Assembly: GCA_964532155.1 (NCBI GenBank) | Contig: CAZHGN010000027.1 | Coordinates: forward strand, 1-17,442 | Reading direction: 5' to 3' | Origin: HGM11416 sp964532155 | Lineage (GTDB): Bacteria; Bacillota; Clostridia; Christensenellales; Borkfalkiaceae | DNA length: 17,442 nt | In this document: piece after piece, positions 1-7,031 of the stretch | Position numbering within the stretch: position 1 is the stretch's first letter | How the letters are laid out: every line of letters starts with the position of its first letter | The notes under the pieces: generated by a model | Told to the model about the DNA's origin: nothing | The model's database searches: none | What the model saw: the letters and a program-made list of their open reading frames with translations, nothing else | Program-made: the position numbers and the translations under genes

Positions 1-40
1 AAAAAGGTAATTTATACGGATAATTGCAAAAAAACAAGCG

Positions 41-70
41 CAGTCTTTCACCTTCGAAAGGCTGTTTTTT
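41..70 (+). terminator. Rho-independent terminator of a gene off the left edge
   Basis: A 9-bp stem (41-49 with 56-64, one G-T pair) closes a 6-nt loop and is followed directly by six T at 65-70. The complementary strand also has a run of seven T, but six bases away from the stem, so the plus direction is favoured. The gene it would serve lies left of the window. Confidence 0.6.
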
Positions 71-260
71 GTTCCTTTTTTCACGATGTATACGCCAAGC
101 AAAAAGTCGCTTTACTCAACGCGCTAACTCTTTACGTCGGCTTGCGCAGACGGTTTCCTCCTAGCGGGCGCCAAGGGAAGTGAAGTGTGGAATAATTAGC
201 AAATTCGCGTGCTGAAAAATAACGATATACAGTCTGTAAAAAAATATTAAAAAAAAGAAA
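71..260. other. Non-coding stretch, nothing recognised
   Basis: This lies between the left-edge terminator and the 3' end of the XRE gene. No ORF of plausible coding character, tRNA or known RNA was recognised. The part from about 90 to 185 is less AT-rich than the flanking intergenic DNA and contains short self-complementary pieces (GGCGCC near 168; TTTCC near 151 against GGGAA near 175), so a small structured RNA cannot be excluded. No named RNA family could be matched by eye. Confidence 0.4.
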
Positions 261-293
261 TACCGCCGATAACGGACTTATAGCCCGACTTTT
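261..293 (-). repeat. Dispersed intergenic element, copy A
   Basis: Read on the minus strand it starts AAAAGTCGGGCTATAAGTC and matches the derived 34-column consensus at 29 positions. It begins about 23 bases after the XRE stop codon. Inner bases can pair (CGGGCT with AGTCCG across ATA, one G-T pair), and flanking bases ATACCCCC / GGCGGTAT can enclose it before a minus-strand T-rich tract at 247-260. In this copy the element therefore lies inside a terminator-like structure for the XRE gene. Confidence 0.65.
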
Positions 294-316
294 GGGGGTA
301 TTTTTGTGTTTAATCT

Positions 317-652
317 TTATAAACTGTTTTTTTCGAGTGAACGCATAAGGTCTATGGTTATCCTTTTTGCGGAGTCGCCGAGCCTGTCGTAAAGTCTGAA
401 AAAGGTCGCGTCGTTCTTGGTTTTAACTCGTTGATTAAAATCATCTTTTTTCACGCCGAAGTCGTCTTCTCTGCCGACCAAAAAATCTATCGTGCAGCCG
501 AAATAATCGGCAAGTTTAATCAGTTGCGAGGCAGACGGCTCGTTAATTCCGTTTTCCCATCTGCCGATGTTGCTTTGCGTGGTTTCGATCTGTCTTGCAA
601 GCTGTTGCTGCGATAGTCCTTTTTCCAACCGTAATTCTTTTAGTCTTTCCAT
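317..652 (-). CDS. XRE-family helix-turn-helix transcriptional regulator
   Basis: A 111-residue cytoplasmic DNA-binding protein of the Cro/C1 (HTH_3) type. Residues 4-60 form the HTH domain: ERLKELRLEKGLSQQQLA gives helices 1-2, and TTQSNIGRWENGINEPS is the recognition helix followed by the typical WENG-x-x-x-PS turn. The remaining 50 residues are charged and resemble no ligand domain I know. The start MERLKELR is chosen because family members begin this way. An upstream ATG at 694 would add 14 residues and run close to the divergent promoter; neither start has a clear Shine-Dalgarno. The gene diverges from the membrane protein at 778, and two operator-like boxes lie between them, so a local repressor of that gene (and perhaps of itself) is the natural inference. 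Target and signal are unknown. Confidence 0.85.
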   Translation of the reverse strand: MERLKELRLEKGLSQQQLARQIETTQSNIGRWENGINEPSASQLIKLADYFGCTIDFLVGREDDFGVKKDDFNQRVKTKNDATFFRLYDRLGDSAKRITIDLMRSLEKNSL

Positions 653-701
653 TTCGATAAACCGTTTTTGTTTTATTTTAAAGCAAAATTGCATTAATTG
701 C

Positions 702-730
702 TTGACAAATGCAAAAATGCGTTATACAAT
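702..730 (+). promoter_or_regulatory. Sigma-A-type promoter of the DUF975 chimera
   Basis: A perfect -35 TTGACA (702-707), a 17-bp spacer and a -10 TACAAT (725-730, 5 of 6) predict transcription from about 737, ahead of AAGGAG at 761-766 and ATG at 778. The operator-like boxes fall in the spacer and on the predicted start site. Confidence 0.75.
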
Positions 731-750
731 TATTGAAAATGCAAATATGC
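707..750. promoter_or_regulatory. Pair of operator-like boxes for the adjacent XRE regulator
   Basis: AAATGCAAAAATGC at 707-720 and AAATGCAAATATGC at 737-750 differ at one base and are spaced exactly 30 bp start to start, about three helical turns, so they face the same side of the DNA. Each continues as an imperfect palindrome, ATGCA-N4-TGC(A/G)T. A partly related TGCATTAATT occurs at 690-699 and 748-757. Placement in the -35/-10 spacer and at +1 suits repression. That the neighbouring XRE protein binds here is inferred. Confidence 0.6.
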
Positions 751-777
751 ATTAATTACAAAGGAGATGTTTTTTTT

Positions 778-2385
778 ATGAAAGCTAAGTTGAAAGGTGC
801 AATTATTCCTTACGTCGTTACCGTGCTATGGATGATTTTTGGGTTATATATTTCTAGTGATAATTCTTTCTATTTTAGAATTAATGATCTTTTTTATTTT
901 AGCGTACCTTGGTTGTTTATTTCTCTATATTCGCTTTTCAATAAAGAAGATAATTCTACTCAAAAATATTTAATTGCTTTATCCTTGCTTGCCGTTTTTG
1001 CGTGTTATTTGATTTGGCGCGATGTCAGGGAATCAAATCCTTTTCTTGTTTTTCTACATAATTTTGCAGTCTTTATTTGTCTGTTTCTTATTATTACTTC
1101 TTTATGTATAGGACTAATAAAACTTTATTACATAATAGATAAAGATAAAAAATTACCTTTTATAAAATATTTAATGATTTTAATTTTGTCATGTGTCGGT
1201 GTCAAGCTAAATTATTATTACGATTATTATTGCCCTTTTTTTTCTGTGTTTGTATTATTTGGATTGCAAGCTTTATTTATTGAATATAAACGAGATGAAA
1301 AAAATAAAGTAATAAATAGTGTTTTTTCCGGTTATGGTTTTTTAGCGATATTCACGATAATAACTAACTTAATAATGTGGATAATTCTTGGAGGATATCA
1401 TTATGATAATAGCCATAAATATGATCTTCTTTCTATTTTAAACCCATTATACGGAATTATATTTTTAATAGGATACGAATTTGGTGGAGAAAAAGAAAAC
1501 ACCTTATTAAAATACATTCTGGCAATATTATTATGCCCATTCTATTATAATGTATATGAAATGATGACAAATGTTCTATCAATCCTAATAAGATATATTC
1601 CCATAATTGTATGCTTTATATTTGAACTTTCAGGCAAGTCGATAACGGCGGCGATAGCTAAGGCTATAAAGAAAACCGACGGCGGAGATTGCGGCGCGGT
1701 AGTTCATCCGGAAAAATCTTCGGAGCTTCGCAGTCGCGCGAGGGGGCAGCTCGGCGGAAGAATATTTGCTACCGCTTGGCTTATGATGGTTTTAGTGCAG
1801 ATAATATACGGCGCAATAAGCGGATTTTCCGCAATGACGCTCATAGGCGGCTTGTTGGTGGGTGGCCCGCTCTCTTACGGACTGACGAGAGTGCAAGCGC
1901 GCCTTGTAAACGAAAGCGGTTACGAGGTCGATTTATCCGATCTGTTCAAAGGCTTTTCCGAAAGTTTCACGCAGTCGCTCGTGCTCGGTTTTATGAAAAC
2001 GTTGTTCACGGCGTTGTGGAGTATTTTATTCGTCGTGCCGGGTATCGTAAAAACTTACGCTTATTCGATGGCGTTTTACATTCAACAGCAGTCGGATGAT
2101 AAAAATTGGAAAAAGGCTTTAGAACAAAGCCAGCGTCTTATGAATGGAAATAAAATGAAACTGTTCTTGCTCGATTTAAGTTTTATCGGGTGGTATATAC
2201 TCGGTAGCATGTGCTTCGGCATAGGTATCCTTTTCGTTTATCCGTACCATATGACTGCGCGCGCAAACTTCTTCGATTCGTTACTTAAAAACAGCCTTGC
2301 TGCGGCTGAAGAAACGGTTTCTGCCGAACCCGAAGAGTGCTGCAGTGTAGAAGAAGCCGCCGCTTCGGCAGACTTAAACGCTTAA
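778..2385 (+). CDS. Chimeric membrane protein: AT-rich multi-spanning module fused to DUF975
   Basis: A 535-residue integral membrane protein. Start 778 is set by AAGGAG at 761-766; the ORF is open upstream to 709, but that region is promoter. Residues 1 to about 284 contain roughly eight hydrophobic segments (about 7-27, 38-54, 64-80, 89-118, 127-143, 152-168, 186-206, 216-233, 245-283) and match no family I recognise. Residues about 314-505 are a complete-looking DUF975 domain: it opens SSELRSRARGQLGGRIF, the usual N-terminus of stand-alone DUF975 proteins, and keeps the hallmark VPGIVKTYAYSMAFYI at 419-434. The last 30 residues are acidic and Ala/Glu-rich. DUF975 has no established function. 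Base composition changes sharply at the junction near nucleotide 1632: hand counts give 14 GC of 60 at 1501-1560 and 37 of 60 at 1681-1740. This suggests that the first module was acquired or replaced. Expression is probably controlled by the divergent XRE protein. Confidence 0.8.
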   Translation: MKAKLKGAIIPYVVTVLWMIFGLYISSDNSFYFRINDLFYFSVPWLFISLYSLFNKEDNSTQKYLIALSLLAVFACYLIWRDVRESNPFLVFLHNFAVFICLFLIITSLCIGLIKLYYIIDKDKKLPFIKYLMILILSCVGVKLNYYYDYYCPFFSVFVLFGLQALFIEYKRDEKNKVINSVFSGYGFLAIFTIITNLIMWIILGGYHYDNSHKYDLLSILNPLYGIIFLIGYEFGGEKENTLLKYILAILLCPFYYNVYEMMTNVLSILIRYIPIIVCFIFELSGKSITAAIAKAIKKTDGGDCGAVVHPEKSSELRSRARGQLGGRIFATAWLMMVLVQIIYGAISGFSAMTLIGGLLVGGPLSYGLTRVQARLVNESGYEVDLSDLFKGFSESFTQSLVLGFMKTLFTALWSILFVVPGIVKTYAYSMAFYIQQQSDDKNWKKALEQSQRLMNGNKMKLFLLDLSFIGWYILGSMCFGIGILFVYPYHMTARANFFDSLLKNSLAAAEETVSAEPEECCSVEEAAASADLNA

Positions 2386-2464
2386 AACATGCGCAAAAAG
2401 CGTTATGGAAAAAACAAATTTTAAAATGTAATATTAGCCGCCTCGTTGGGCGGCGAAAAACAAA

Positions 2465-2509
2465 AAAACACGCCGATAGGTCGATTAACTCAACCTATCG
2501 GCGTGTTTT
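2465..2509 (+). terminator. Strong bidirectional terminator after the DUF975 chimera
   Basis: A perfect 16-bp stem, AAAACACGCCGATAGG (2465-2480) with its complement at 2494-2509, extended by one T-A pair and closed by an 11-nt loop, with T tracts on both strands. It separates the convergent plus-strand membrane protein and minus-strand M42 peptidase. A smaller GCCGCC/GGCGGC hairpin lies just upstream at 2437-2454. The stem and loop contain ATAGGTCGATTA (2476-2487), also found in dispersed-element copy C. Confidence 0.85.
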
Positions 2510-2556
2510 ACTAAAAAAGAGGTAATAAAAAAGAATAATGGATAAGCAAATGAAAA

Positions 2557-2590
2557 AAAGTGCGGATAATCGACTTATAGGCGGGGATTT
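2557..2590 (-). repeat. Dispersed intergenic element, copy B
   Basis: Read on the minus strand it carries the core TATAAGTCGATTATC exactly as in the consensus (15 of 15), with diverged flanks (26 of 34 overall). It starts inside the stop codon of the M42 peptidase gene and ends in a minus-strand run of T. Confidence 0.6.
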
Positions 2591-3632
2591 ATCCGTTTAA
2601 CGCGCCTACGTAATAAAGAATGAGGGCGATGGTGTTCATAACGCCGTCGATATGCGTGCGCTCCATCCCGTGCGAGGCGTGAACGCCCGTGCCGATCAGT
2701 GCGCCGGGAACGTCGTGCCCCGCCGTCCACATAGCGCCGACGTCCGAGCCATAGTACGGATAAACGTCTACCGCATAAGAAAGCCCGAGTTTTTTTGCGG
2801 CGGCGACGAGTTCGTTTGTAAAATCGTAATCGTACGGACCGTGCGAGTCCTTGGCGCAAATGCTGACCATTTTTTCCGTGCAAGTCAAATCTTTGCCGAC
2901 GCAACCCATGTCTACGCAGAGCATTTTGGATATGCCGCCCGGAATAAAGCTTGCGCCGTGCCCGAGTTCTTCGTACATAGTTATTAAAATTTTGAGGGTA
3001 TAGGGCAGTTTTACGCCGTTGTCTTTTATAATTTTAAGAACGGTTAAAAGGGCGGCTACGCTTGCCTTATCGTCGATAAAGCGAGATTTTAAATAACCCG
3101 ACGGCGTAACGACGGTTTTGGTGTCGATAGCGACGTAATCGCCGACGGATATTCCGAGTTTTTCGAAGTCGTCCTTGCATTTTACGTCTTCGTCGAGACG
3201 TATATACATATTTTCCTCGGTGTGCGCCAAAGTGTCGCCGTCGGTATAGACGTGCTTGGACGGGCTTACCGATAAAAACGTTCCGCTGTATTTTTTACCC
3301 GATCTGGTAATAACGGTACAATATTCGCCGTCAAGGGTAGATAAAAGCGGACTGCCGACGCGTGAAAAATTGATTTTATCGCCCGAGAACGAGCGGATCA
3401 TCGCGCCGAGCGTGTCGGCGTGCGCGCATAAGCCGAGGGCTTGCTCGCTTTCGCCTGCGACCGTTAGAACGAAACACCCCTTATTCGTGCGTAAAAATTC
3501 GGCGCCGAGTTCGTCCGCATACTCTTTTAAAAGCGGTTCGATTTCGGTGTAATAACCGGTTGGGCTCGGTGTTTGCGTTAATTTTTTCAGCAAAACGAAA
3601 AAGTAATTGGAATAGCTTTTATAATCGATCAT
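2589..3632 (-). CDS. M42 family metallopeptidase (glutamyl aminopeptidase-like)
   Basis: A 347-residue cytosolic dinuclear-metal aminopeptidase, usual length for M42. Family features in order: AHADTLGAM with H71 and D73 (first metal ligand region), SRFIDDKAS with D187 (bridging Asp), EELGHGAS with E221/E222 (catalytic base and ligand), VDMG with D241, and a His cluster ASHGMERTH (H318-H327) for the last ligand. M42 enzymes are usually large self-compartmentalising assemblies that trim N-terminal residues from peptides; this follows from the family, and substrate specificity cannot be read here. ATG 3632 is preceded by AAAGGA about ten bases upstream on the minus strand. The gene is monocistronic, diverges from nadE, and has its own strong promoter. 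Its stop codon touches dispersed-element copy B. Confidence 0.9.
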   Translation of the reverse strand: MIDYKSYSNYFFVLLKKLTQTPSPTGYYTEIEPLLKEYADELGAEFLRTNKGCFVLTVAGESEQALGLCAHADTLGAMIRSFSGDKINFSRVGSPLLSTLDGEYCTVITRSGKKYSGTFLSVSPSKHVYTDGDTLAHTEENMYIRLDEDVKCKDDFEKLGISVGDYVAIDTKTVVTPSGYLKSRFIDDKASVAALLTVLKIIKDNGVKLPYTLKILITMYEELGHGASFIPGGISKMLCVDMGCVGKDLTCTEKMVSICAKDSHGPYDYDFTNELVAAAKKLGLSYAVDVYPYYGSDVGAMWTAGHDVPGALIGTGVHASHGMERTHIDGVMNTIALILYYVGALNG

Positions 3633-3678
3633 TTTTTGCCCGTCCTTTCGAGGAATTTCGACATTTATTTTTAATTAA

Positions 3679-3707
3679 ATAATATCATTGCTAACCATAT
3701 TTGTCAA
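3679..3707 (-). promoter_or_regulatory. Promoter of the M42 peptidase gene
   Basis: On the minus strand: perfect -35 TTGACA (3707-3702), 17-bp spacer, -10 TATTAT (3684-3679) with an extended TGA just upstream. The predicted start near 3672 gives a leader of about 40 bases. Confidence 0.75.
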
Positions 3708-3792
3708 GTCTTTCGTATTAATTGCGGGCGGAATGCGTCGAAAACGGGGCGGACTGCGCGGTTTTGCTAATTTTGAAAAAAAATCATCGAAA

Positions 3793-3806
3793 AAATGCAA
3801 ATAAGC
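3793..3806. promoter_or_regulatory. Operator-like box upstream of nadE
   Basis: AAATGCAAATAAGC matches the second box in front of the DUF975 chimera at 13 of 14 bases and lies just upstream of the nadE -35. In AT-rich DNA such a match could be chance. If real, it could be a site for the XRE protein at 317-652 or for the HTH domain carried by NadE itself. Confidence 0.3.
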
Positions 3807-3816
3807 GCAAAACGTT

Positions 3817-3844
3817 TTGCTATATTTATAAAATATGGTAAAAT
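3817..3844 (+). promoter_or_regulatory. Promoter of nadE
   Basis: TTGCTA (3817-3822), a 16-bp spacer and TAAAAT (3839-3844) with an extended TGG (3836-3838). Transcription would start near 3851, leaving a leader of about 12 bases that contains GAGG (3854-3857) before ATG 3863. This placement rules out the upstream ATG at 3848. Confidence 0.55.
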
Positions 3845-3862
3845 ATAATGCACGAGGTTAAT

Positions 3863-6001
3863 ATGGACAAGACGATTGAAGCGCTTAGACGCGCAAGAAA
3901 AGAAAAAGGACTGACTTTAAAAGAGGTATCCGAGATTACGGGGATATCCGTGGGTACCGTTAATAAGATATTTTCGGGCGGTATAAACAGCATTAAGACC
4001 GAAACCGCAGAAAAGCTCGCAAGGGCGCTCGGCGTTGATTATGCAAGACTTGCCGCCGCGCCGACTTGCGAAATAGCACGCAAGCATAGCTACGGCTTTG
4101 TTAAATGCGGCGCGTTTACCAACGAAGTAAAGTCGGGCGACGTCGATTTTAACGTCAAAACAACGATAGAACTTATTAACGTTGCGGCTAAAAAAGGGGT
4201 TATGCTCGCAGTTTTTCCCGAACTTAACGTTACCGGCTACACGATCGGAGACTTGGTTTATCAAGACGTGATGATGCAAGCCGCCGAAGATGGCGTTAGG
4301 CGTATTGCCGCGGCTACCGTCGGCAAAAATATGCTCGTTTTCGTCGGCGTGCCTGCGCGTATCGACGGGCGCATTTATAATTGTGCCGCCGCTTTATGCT
4401 CGGGCAAACTCATCGCGCTTATAGCAAAGCGCAATCTACCCAATTATAACGAGTTTTACGAAAGGCGGTATTATTCGCCCTCCAAAGACGGCGTTTATGC
4501 GGTCGAGTACGGCGGATTTACCGTGCCTTTCGGCTACAAAATTATTCTAAAAAACTCTTTAATGCCCGAAATGCGCGTTGCGTGCGAGATTTGCGAGGAT
4601 ATTTGGGTTCCCGATTCGCCGTCGATTTCGCATTCGCTTGCAGGTGCGAATATTATCGCTAACCTTTCGGCGAGCAACGAATCGACCGGCAAGCAAAACT
4701 ATAGGCGGCAAATGGTCTCCATGCAGTCGTCTAAGTGCCTTTGCGCTTACGTTTACTGCTCGAGCGGCTTTGGCGAAAGTACGACCGACGTCGTTTTCGG
4801 CGGACATAATTTAATTTACGAGGCGGGCAGGACGATTGCAGAAAGCCTTCCTTTCGCCGACGGCGTTGCGATAGGCGATTGCGATTGCTCCTTCCTCGAC
4901 TACGAGCGTTCTAAAAAGTTCACGAAGGAATGCGATACGGATGGCTACGTTTTCGTGCCGTTCGAGGTTGAGCCTTCGGATTTTGCGCTCGAAAGGCGTT
5001 ATTCGCGCACGCCGTTCGTGCCCGAGGAAAAAGCGCGGCGGGACGAGCGTTGTGCTGACGTATTGAATATTCAGGCGTACGGCTTGATTAAAAGAATGCG
5101 CACTGTTCAGCCTAAAAAACTCGTGCTCGGTTTATCCGGCGGCTTGGACAGCACGCTTGCCCTTCTTGTGTGTATCCGCGCGATGAAAATCGAAAAAAGA
5201 CCGCTTACGGATATCGTTGCCATAAGCATGCCGTGCTTCGGTACGACCGACCGCACGCGCAACAACGCGGCGCTTCTCGCAAACGCGCTCGGCGTGCAAT
5301 TTAAAGAAATTGATATTACCGAAAGCGTGAAAAGGCATTTTGCCGATATCGGACACGACGGCGTTACGCCCGACCTCACGTTCGAAAATTCGCAGGCGCG
5401 CGAGCGCACGCAAGTGCTTATGGACTATGCCGGCTTGGTCGGCGGTTTCGTTGTCGGAACGGGGGATATGTCCGAGGCGGCGTTGGGTTGGTCGACCTAT
5501 AACGGCGATCACATGTCGATGTATAACGTAAACTGCGGCGTGCCTAAAACGCTCGTGAAAGAAATCGTTTTGTACGAGGCGGAAAGATCGGGCAAGGCGG
5601 GTAAAATTCTTATAGACGTGGTCAATACGCCTATCAGTCCCGAACTTAAGCCCGCCGTAAACGGCGAAAACGCGCAGACGACCGAGGGTACCGTCGGCCC
5701 GTACGTCTTACACGATTTTTATTTGTATTATTCGATAAAGCACGGCTTTGCTCCGTCAAAGGTTTATTATCTTGCAAAACACGTCTTTAACGGCGAGTTT
5801 TCTAAGCAAGAAATCGCCCGCACGCTCGAGATATTTATTAAGAGATTTTTTGCTTCTCAGTTCAAGCGTTCTTGCGTGCCCGACGGCGTTAAGACGGGCT
5901 CGTTGTGCTTGTCTCCGCGCGGCGATTGGCGTATGCCGAGCGATGCGAGCCGCGAACTTTGGCTTGCCGATCTTAGGCGTGCCGTTGAGGAAGACGTTTG
6001 A
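3863..6001 (+). CDS. nadE: Glutamine-dependent NAD+ synthetase with N-terminal XRE helix-turn-helix
   Basis: A 712-residue cytosolic enzyme making NAD+ from nicotinate adenine dinucleotide, ATP and glutamine. Residues 1-60 are an XRE-type HTH: EALRRARKEKGLTLKEVS followed by GISVGTVNKIFSG. A nitrilase-like glutaminase domain (about 75-345) carries the expected triad: E120 in FPELNVTGY, K189 in AKRNLPNYNEF, C244 in CEICEDIW. The synthetase domain (about 400-700) has the ATP-pyrophosphatase loop GLSGGLDST at 423-431 and the conserved GTGDMSEAALGWSTYNGDH. Without the HTH it fits the long glutaminase-linked NadE class, so the HTH is an addition. Start 3863 is chosen because GAGG lies five bases upstream and the promoter overlaps the earlier ATG at 3848. 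It is monocistronic and divergent from the M42 gene. Autoregulation by the HTH is inferred, by analogy with the HTH of NadR, and unproven. Confidence 0.95.
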   Translation: MDKTIEALRRARKEKGLTLKEVSEITGISVGTVNKIFSGGINSIKTETAEKLARALGVDYARLAAAPTCEIARKHSYGFVKCGAFTNEVKSGDVDFNVKTTIELINVAAKKGVMLAVFPELNVTGYTIGDLVYQDVMMQAAEDGVRRIAAATVGKNMLVFVGVPARIDGRIYNCAAALCSGKLIALIAKRNLPNYNEFYERRYYSPSKDGVYAVEYGGFTVPFGYKIILKNSLMPEMRVACEICEDIWVPDSPSISHSLAGANIIANLSASNESTGKQNYRRQMVSMQSSKCLCAYVYCSSGFGESTTDVVFGGHNLIYEAGRTIAESLPFADGVAIGDCDCSFLDYERSKKFTKECDTDGYVFVPFEVEPSDFALERRYSRTPFVPEEKARRDERCADVLNIQAYGLIKRMRTVQPKKLVLGLSGGLDSTLALLVCIRAMKIEKRPLTDIVAISMPCFGTTDRTRNNAALLANALGVQFKEIDITESVKRHFADIGHDGVTPDLTFENSQARERTQVLMDYAGLVGGFVVGTGDMSEAALGWSTYNGDHMSMYNVNCGVPKTLVKEIVLYEAERSGKAGKILIDVVNTPISPELKPAVNGENAQTTEGTVGPYVLHDFYLYYSIKHGFAPSKVYYLAKHVFNGEFSKQEIARTLEIFIKRFFASQFKRSCVPDGVKTGSLCLSPRGDWRMPSDASRELWLADLRRAVEEDV

Positions 6002-6024
6002 TTTTTTGACCTAAAATTTTTCGC

Positions 6025-6053
6025 AAACAAAAAGGCTGCATTAAAGCAGCCTT
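6025..6053 (-). terminator. Terminator of the DUF1508 gene
   Basis: A perfect 8-bp stem AAGGCTGC (6032-6039) / GCAGCCTT (6046-6053) with a 6-nt loop. On the minus strand it runs into TTTTTGTTT, as expected for termination of the minus-strand DUF1508 gene. On the plus strand it lies 30 bases after the nadE stop but lacks a T run, so it should work mainly leftward. Confidence 0.75.
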
Positions 6054-6058
6054 GTCGT

Positions 6059-6092
6059 AAAAGTCGGCGTATAGGTCGATTATCGGCTATTA
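6059..6092 (+). repeat. Dispersed intergenic element, copy C
   Basis: Starts AAAAGTCGGCGTATAGGTCG and matches the consensus at 30 of 34 positions, the closest of the five copies. It lies between convergent nadE and the DUF1508 gene, in plus orientation, 57 bases after the nadE stop, and its last three bases overlap the stop codon of the DUF1508 gene. Confidence 0.65.
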
Positions 6093-6935
6093 TTCATCTT
6101 TGTTTTCAACGGTAATTACCGCGGTTGCGGCAAATCGTTTGACCGACGCGAACGCTTTTTCGCACTGTTCGCGGGTGGAATAACCTTCGCCCACGCAGAG
6201 CAGTCTGTTTGCGCCCGAAAAGATTTTAAAAACAAAATTGCCGTTTTTGTCTAAATTGATGGCGTAATTGTCCTTTTGGATATTTTTCTTCAAAGTGTCG
6301 ATTCCGCTTTTAATTCCGCTAAGCGACGAATAGCCCTCGGTGGCGAGCATTTTTTCGCCGTTGGATGCCTTAAGATAGGCGTAAAGGCGACCGTCGTCTT
6401 CGGTTGCGATTACCCACTTGCCTGCGTAGCGTTTGGACGGTTGCTCTGCCTTTGCGCTTTCGGTTGCGTCGTTAGGCTCTGCGCTTGCTTCGTTAATCGG
6501 TTCGGCGGGTTGGACTTTGACTTCGTCGTTTTTGTCGGCGGGCGTCCGTTCAGCCGCTGAGGATTCGGACGTTTTCTCGCTCGAACTTGCAGCCAAGTCG
6601 CTATTTAGTGCGTTTTCGCTTTTTGCGGTTTGGCTTACGTCGCCGCTAAGTTCGGCTTGCGTAGTTTCACATTTTACGCCGTCACTCGGTTCTTCGCGCT
6701 CCTCGTTTTCGGCGTCATATTCCGAAAGCATTTCGTCGTCGACGAGGTTTTCCGGAATGGCTTTTTCCTCGAGTGTTTCGCTGATTTCGGCGTTTTCCTC
6801 GGTTTTGCGTTTCTTTTTTGAATAGGCGGCAACGAGAATTGCGGTAAGTACGATAAGAACTACGAGCGTTACCGATAAAACCAATACGAACGAGTGGTTT
6901 TGCGGATCGGATAAGTATTCTACGATAGATTTCAT
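6090..6935 (-). CDS. Membrane-anchored protein with two DUF1508 domains
   Basis: 281 residues. One transmembrane segment (about 16-38) is followed by KKKRK at 40-44, so the long C-terminal part should be cytoplasmic by the positive-inside rule. Residues 45-169 are an acidic Glu/Ser/Ala-rich, probably disordered linker. Two tandem DUF1508 (YegP-like) units follow: about 171-219, with the typical LYAYLKASNGEKMLATEGYS, and about 222-272, ending in GEGYSTREQCEKAFASVKR. DUF1508 has no established biochemical role, and many members are small soluble proteins, so the membrane tether and linker are the notable parts. The ATG at 6935 has GAGG about seven bases upstream. The gene has its own promoter with a palindrome in the spacer, a clear terminator, and diverges from the BaiN-like flavoprotein. 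Function unknown. Confidence 0.85.
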   Translation of the reverse strand: MKSIVEYLSDPQNHSFVLVLSVTLVVLIVLTAILVAAYSKKKRKTEENAEISETLEEKAIPENLVDDEMLSEYDAENEEREEPSDGVKCETTQAELSGDVSQTAKSENALNSDLAASSSEKTSESSAAERTPADKNDEVKVQPAEPINEASAEPNDATESAKAEQPSKRYAGKWVIATEDDGRLYAYLKASNGEKMLATEGYSSLSGIKSGIDTLKKNIQKDNYAINLDKNGNFVFKIFSGANRLLCVGEGYSTREQCEKAFASVKRFAATAVITVENKDE

Positions 6936-7031
6936 TAAAATACCTCTTGTAAAATTAGTTTATTCGGCGGTTAGTCGGAATAGTTTTTAAAGTAGGCGGT
7001 GCCTATCTTTATTAAATATCAACCGTGCCGC

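Noticed and set aside
71..250. Possible 6S, SRP or RNase P RNA in the left non-coding stretch
   Set aside because: Short self-complementary pieces exist, but none of the conserved sequence blocks of these RNAs could be found on either strand.
709..777. Upstream start of the DUF975 chimera adding 23 residues
   Set aside because: This stretch holds the promoter and operator-like boxes, and AAGGAG points to ATG 778.
2652..2987. Plus-strand open frame opposite the M42 gene
   Set aside because: It lies wholly antisense to a clear M42 metallopeptidase, with no ribosome binding site and no recognisable motif.
3848..3862. Upstream ATG of nadE adding five residues
   Set aside because: It overlaps the -10 region, would lie upstream of the predicted transcript start and has no Shine-Dalgarno; ATG 3863 has GAGG at proper spacing.
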